64,000 bases of DNA from contig NZ_NPDZ01000008.1 of NCBI RefSeq assembly GCF_002811875.1, positions 1 to 64,000 on the forward strand, given 5' to 3'. Made by a program: the position numbers and the translations under genes. Below, in pieces: positions 61,131 through 64,000 of this stretch. Under the pieces are notes generated by a model, which was not told the origin of the DNA, made no database searches, and worked only from the letters and a program-made list of their open reading frames with translations. Numbering within the stretch: position 1 is the first letter of the stretch; each line of letters opens with the position of its first letter. This DNA is from Leptospira perolatii (GTDB taxonomy: Bacteria; Spirochaetota; Leptospiria; Leptospirales; Leptospiraceae).

Positions 61131-61829
61131 TTAAGGTTGAGCCGGTGGAGTTGAAGGCTGCTCGGATGAAGGAGCAGGTTGCTCAGAAGACGGAGCTGGC
61201 GGCTGTTCAGAAGATGGAGGAGGAGCACTTTCTTCAGCTGGTTTGACAGCAAATTTGAAAGTTACTCTGCGGTTTTTCGGATCCTTTGCATCGAGTCCGC
61301 TTACAGGAGTAGAAGATCCAGCACTCTTTGTAGTAATGCGATTTGCAGGAACTCCTTGTTTTACAAGTGATTGTTTCACAGCTTTCGCGCGAATCTCTCC
61401 GTAAAAGACGTTTCCTTTTTTATTTCCTTCTGCTTCTTCCGGTCCTACTTGGTCAGTATGTCCGGTAATTTCGAGTGCCCAATTATCAGGAAGTTTTCCT
61501 AATGCTTCTTTGATCACTCCAACATTGACTTTGGCCCACTCGCTAAAATCGCCTGCACTAACATCAGCTTTTTTGTAACTGAATCCTGGACGAGTGATAC
61601 CGTCCGGATAACGGAAGTCCTTAATCTTCTCGTTATAAGTATCTGCGATACCCTCTGGAGAATTTAGATCAACACTTCTTGAAGATGCAGATGTTTGTTC
61701 CCCGGATTGCTGTTGAGATTGGTTCTGGGGTACAGGAGCCGCTTCTTCTTTGGTTTCCGCTGAAGAGCAAAAAGCAAGAGAAAACGCCGTTGCACCGACA
61801 AGCAGGAGGTTGAGAAACTTTTTAACCAT
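61131..61829 (-). CDS. loa22: Loa22-like OmpA-domain outer membrane lipoprotein
   Basis: 232 residues. A lipoprotein signal with Cys21 (AFCSS) leads to a Gln/Ser linker, an [18 protein letters not shown] and [19 protein letters not shown] region, and an OmpA C-like peptidoglycan-binding domain (about 100-195) with the [12 protein letters not shown] motif and NRRVTF. A tail of Pro/Ser/Glu/Gln repeats (PSSEQP units) follows and is longer than I recall for pathogen Loa22. In L. interrogans Loa22 is a major surface-linked virulence protein; in other species its role may be structural. AGGAAGGAAA precedes the start. Confidence 0.93.
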   Translation of the reverse strand: MVKKFLNLLLVGATAFSLAFCSSAETKEEAAPVPQNQSQQQSGEQTSASSRSVDLNSPEGIADTYNEKIKDFRYPDGITRPGFSYKKADVSAGDFSEWAKVNVGVIKEALGKLPDNWALEITGHTDQVGPEEAEGNKKGNVFYGEIRAKAVKQSLVKQGVPANRITTKSAGSSTPVSGLDAKDPKNRRVTFKFAVKPAEESAPPPSSEQPPAPSSEQPAPSSEQPSTPPAQP

Positions 61830-61880
61830 GTTGTATTTCCTTCCTTTGATGGTCAGGGTTAATTCGATGAATTTATCCAG

Positions 61881-61886
61881 ACTATA
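61881..61886 (-). promoter_or_regulatory. Candidate loa22 -10 box
   Basis: TATAGT on the minus strand, about 50 bases upstream of the ATG, with no convincing -35. It is the best -10-like hexamer in the 140-base divergent gap. Confidence 0.3.
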
Positions 61887-61969
61887 CTGCTTCTCGGAAA
61901 ATGGGAAATCTTTTTTACAACTTGGGCATGTGTAGAAAACCCGTCATATACCTGGAAAAGGCGTAAGTT

Positions 61970-62908
61970 ATGAGTTTAGAACTGACAGCGACAGTCGGAG
62001 AGGAATGGGTCGGCGAGAGAATCGATCGATTCCTAAAATCAGCATTAGGTGATGAAATCTCCAGATCCTCCGTTCAAAAATGGATCGATGATCTATGTGT
62101 CAGGACTGCCGAAGGTTTGGAAATAAATAAATCCTCCTACAAGGTGCAACTCGGGGAAGTTTTTCTCATTCAGATTCCACCCAAACCTCCTCTGAACCTG
62201 GAACCGATTCGCATGGATTTAGAGGTCTTAAAGGAAAGCCCGGAGTATTTGATTATTCGAAAACCTCCCGGAATCGCTTCTCATAGTGGACCCGGAGATC
62301 GATCGGTCTCTTTAGTGAACGGATTACTTTACAGGTTTAAAGAATTGTCCCAACTCGGAGGTGAGGCAAGACCCGGCATCGTACACAGATTAGATAAACC
62401 AACTGAAGGATTGATGATTATCGCGAAGAACGATTTTGCGCACTCCAAGCTTGGTGAATTATTCCGAAGTAGAAATATTGTCAAAAAATATTTGGCCTGG
62501 GTTCAGGGATCTTTGCCTGAGGGCGAAGGTGTGATCGATTTACCGATAGCGCGCCATCCCAATGAGAGATTGAAAATGACAATTTCGCCTAAGGGAAGAC
62601 CTTCCAGAACACTTTATAAAATTCTAAAGACGGTAAGCTCAAAATCCGGTCGAAAATTTTCCTTAGTAGAAGCCACCTTAGAAACAGGAAGAACTCATCA
62701 GATTCGTGTGCATTTTCAAAGCCAAAAAGCTCCTATCGTTGGCGATCTATTGTACTCCAAAAATGCGCAGTTGTTTATGTCTTTTGGCCTGATGTTACTC
62801 TCCTACCATCTTTCCTTCCAAGATCCTTTTACGGGAGAAAATGTGTCTGTAACTCTTCCTCTTCCAGAAAGGTTCCAAAAATTCGAAACTGGGATCGATA
62901 AATTCTAA
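61970..62908 (+). CDS. RluA-family 23S rRNA/tRNA pseudouridine synthase
   Basis: 312 residues. An N-terminal S4 RNA-binding domain (about 15-75) precedes the catalytic domain with [12 protein letters not shown] carrying the catalytic Asp142, [10 protein letters not shown] and [12 protein letters not shown]. This layout matches RluD/RluC; the exact uridine target cannot be told from the sequence. It is divergent from loa22. The Asp-bearing motif and surrounding residues are complete. Confidence 0.9.
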   Translation: MSLELTATVGEEWVGERIDRFLKSALGDEISRSSVQKWIDDLCVRTAEGLEINKSSYKVQLGEVFLIQIPPKPPLNLEPIRMDLEVLKESPEYLIIRKPPGIASHSGPGDRSVSLVNGLLYRFKELSQLGGEARPGIVHRLDKPTEGLMIIAKNDFAHSKLGELFRSRNIVKKYLAWVQGSLPEGEGVIDLPIARHPNERLKMTISPKGRPSRTLYKILKTVSSKSGRKFSLVEATLETGRTHQIRVHFQSQKAPIVGDLLYSKNAQLFMSFGLMLLSYHLSFQDPFTGENVSVTLPLPERFQKFETGIDKF

Positions 62909-63018
62909 GAAAGTAGCTTCCTTTTTTGAAAAATGATACTGGTAAATCGTCTTACTAATAGCTACGAAAACAAGTTTCGATTGTTGTATGAATTGTTTCG
63001 TGACTTTGCAGGTGAGTC

Positions 63019-63348
63019 TTGGATTCAGAAGAAGATAAAATCGAGCAAGTAAAGAAAGGCTTTTGGCCAAAAGTAAAGAAAGTGGCAGGCAAGGTTCCAT
63101 TTTTGCCGGACGCGATTGCGCTTTACTATGCTATGCTGGACTCAGGTACTCCATTAACCGCAAAATTGACGATAGCAGGCGCGCTTGCCTATTTTTTATC
63201 ACCATGGGATGTAATTCCGGATATTTTGATCGGCGCGGGTTACTTTGACGACGCTGCAGTCGTGGCAGCCGTACTAAAGACGGCTTCTACTTACGTGACT
63301 GAGGAACACCGCAAAAAAGCGCAGGAGTTCCTCGGATCTTCCCAATAG
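63019..63348 (+). CDS. DUF1232 (YkvA-like) small membrane protein
   Basis: 109 residues. After a basic N-terminus, the DUF1232 core LPDAIALYYAMLDSGTPLTA and AYFLSPWDVIPDILIGAGYFDDAAVV is present, a predicted short hydrophobic domain of unknown function. The start is TTG 63019, with a GGTGAG site just before it; no ATG is available. Confidence 0.85.
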   Translation: MDSEEDKIEQVKKGFWPKVKKVAGKVPFLPDAIALYYAMLDSGTPLTAKLTIAGALAYFLSPWDVIPDILIGAGYFDDAAVVAAVLKTASTYVTEEHRKKAQEFLGSSQ

Positions 63349-63426
63349 AATTCAAATCTAGAATATTTCTATATTTACTTCCTTTACGTAACTTAGCTGA
63401 GAATAGTTTGATGCAAGTAACGCTAT

Positions 63427-64000
63427 ATGAGTTATCAAAACGAACTTAAAATCCGGTACGAGCACTTTCTTAACTTCTCTCCGAAAATCATGGAATTCTT
63501 AGTAAAGACCCACGAAGAATCTGATTTAGAAATTTCTCATAAAGGCGAGATAGAATCGGATCTGGTTACAAAAGCGGACAAAGGTTCCGAAGAGTTGATT
63601 GTGCAAGAGATTCGCAGAGCCTTTCCGGCTGATCATATTTTAGGCGAAGAAGGTTCTGTATTCGAAGGAACTAGCCGGTTTCGATGGATCGTAGATCCCT
63701 TGGATGGAACCGTAAATTACTCTCACCGAATTCCTTTGTATTGCTGTTGCATCGGATTGGAAGATATCGAAAAGAAAACTGCAGTTATGGGAATTGTTCC
63801 TCTCCCAGCGTTCGGCAGCATTTATCACGCAATGTTAGGAGAAGGTGCCTACATAGATAAGAAGCGGATTTTTGTTTCGAAAACTTCAGATTTGAAAAGT
63901 TCACTCCTTTGCACCGGATTCCCTTATGATCGGGAGGAAAGGATTGATCGATTAGTTTCCAATTTGCGAAAGTTCTTGTTGAGAGCTAGAGGTGTGAGAC
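63427..64000 (+). CDS. Inositol monophosphatase family protein (3' end outside the window)
   Basis: The frame is open from ATG 63427 to the end of the window (191 codons). The superfamily metal-binding signature WIVDPLDGTVNYSH, the LGEEGS segment with its metal-binding Glu, and DLVTKADKGSEELI near the N-terminus identify an IMPase/SuhB/CysQ-type phosphatase. C-terminal GAWD-type motif lies beyond the window. Specificity (inositol phosphate, NADP phosphate or PAP) is undecided; only weak ribosome binding is seen. Confidence 0.9.
   Translation, partial: MSYQNELKIRYEHFLNFSPKIMEFLVKTHEESDLEISHKGEIESDLVTKADKGSEELIVQEIRRAFPADHILGEEGSVFEGTSRFRWIVDPLDGTVNYSHRIPLYCCCIGLEDIEKKTAVMGIVPLPAFGSIYHAMLGEGAYIDKKRIFVSKTSDLKSSLLCTGFPYDREERIDRLVSNLRKFLLRARGVR

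Overview
The window comes from a spirochaete and almost certainly from the genus Leptospira. The strongest markers are a Loa22-type OmpA lipoprotein (61131-61829), a single 5S rRNA gene unlinked to 16S/23S (51084-51200), a tmRNA with the short tag ANNELALAA (41469-41812), a flgN-flgK-flgL-fliW-csrA late-flagellar cluster, and many lipoproteins and exported proteins of leptospiral style. Base composition looks moderate (about 40% G+C by eye, not computed), which fits an intermediate or saprophytic species better than the A+T-rich pathogens; this is inference. Most of the window is ordinary chromosome with densely packed genes in short operons on both strands.

Layout. 1-4100: possible insertion-sequence end repeats, two divergent membrane-protein genes whose start codons overlap, a DUF3089 lipoprotein and an M23 peptidase. 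4300-9800: flagellar hook-junction operon (FlgN chaperone, FlgK, FlgL) followed by the FliW/CsrA post-transcriptional switch and a SHOCT-domain lipoprotein; a sigma-28-like promoter precedes it. 9800-14660: a hairpin-rich gap, then a minus-strand DUF2339 - M48 protease - SIMPL-domain operon. 14800-25230: signalling block with a possible 57-codon leader ORF, a five-PAS/GAF histidine kinase and two chemotaxis-type receptors, interleaved with a PhoD-like phosphatase, an alpha/beta hydrolase and MTA phosphorylase. 25400-34040: acetyl-CoA synthetase with a leaderless BtuF-like protein, GTP cyclohydrolase I, a glycosyltransferase, a CPA2/RCK antiporter, a DUF3332 protein, Hpt and SixA. 34100-41190: secreted proteins including a lipoprotein with a full metzincin signature, PyrD, an ABC-2 exporter and a patatin-like lipase. 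41400-42060: tmRNA gene whose 3' end is duplicated 189 bp downstream, the footprint expected of an integrated element. 42050-51010: membrane proteins, an adenylate cyclase, AvtA, a large orphan membrane protein and a divergent Fpg/Nei glycosylase. 51080-56030: 5S rRNA and the canonical rpmH-rnpA-yidD-yidC-jag-mnmE cluster, not next to dnaA here. 56070-64000: malic enzyme, a large orphan, fumarase, Loa22, an RluA-family pseudouridine synthase, a DUF1232 protein and the 5' part of an inositol-monophosphatase-family gene cut by the window end.

No CRISPR array, prophage or complete transposon was seen. The observations most worth a second look are the ssrA 3'-end duplication, an rnpA gene with no in-frame ATG/GTG/TTG at a plausible start, an Fpg-like glycosylase lacking its hairpin lysine and zinc-finger arginine, the metzincin lipoprotein with an EF-hand-like loop, and the hairpin-gated small ORF ahead of the histidine kinase. 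All calls are from reading the sequence; no database search was possible.
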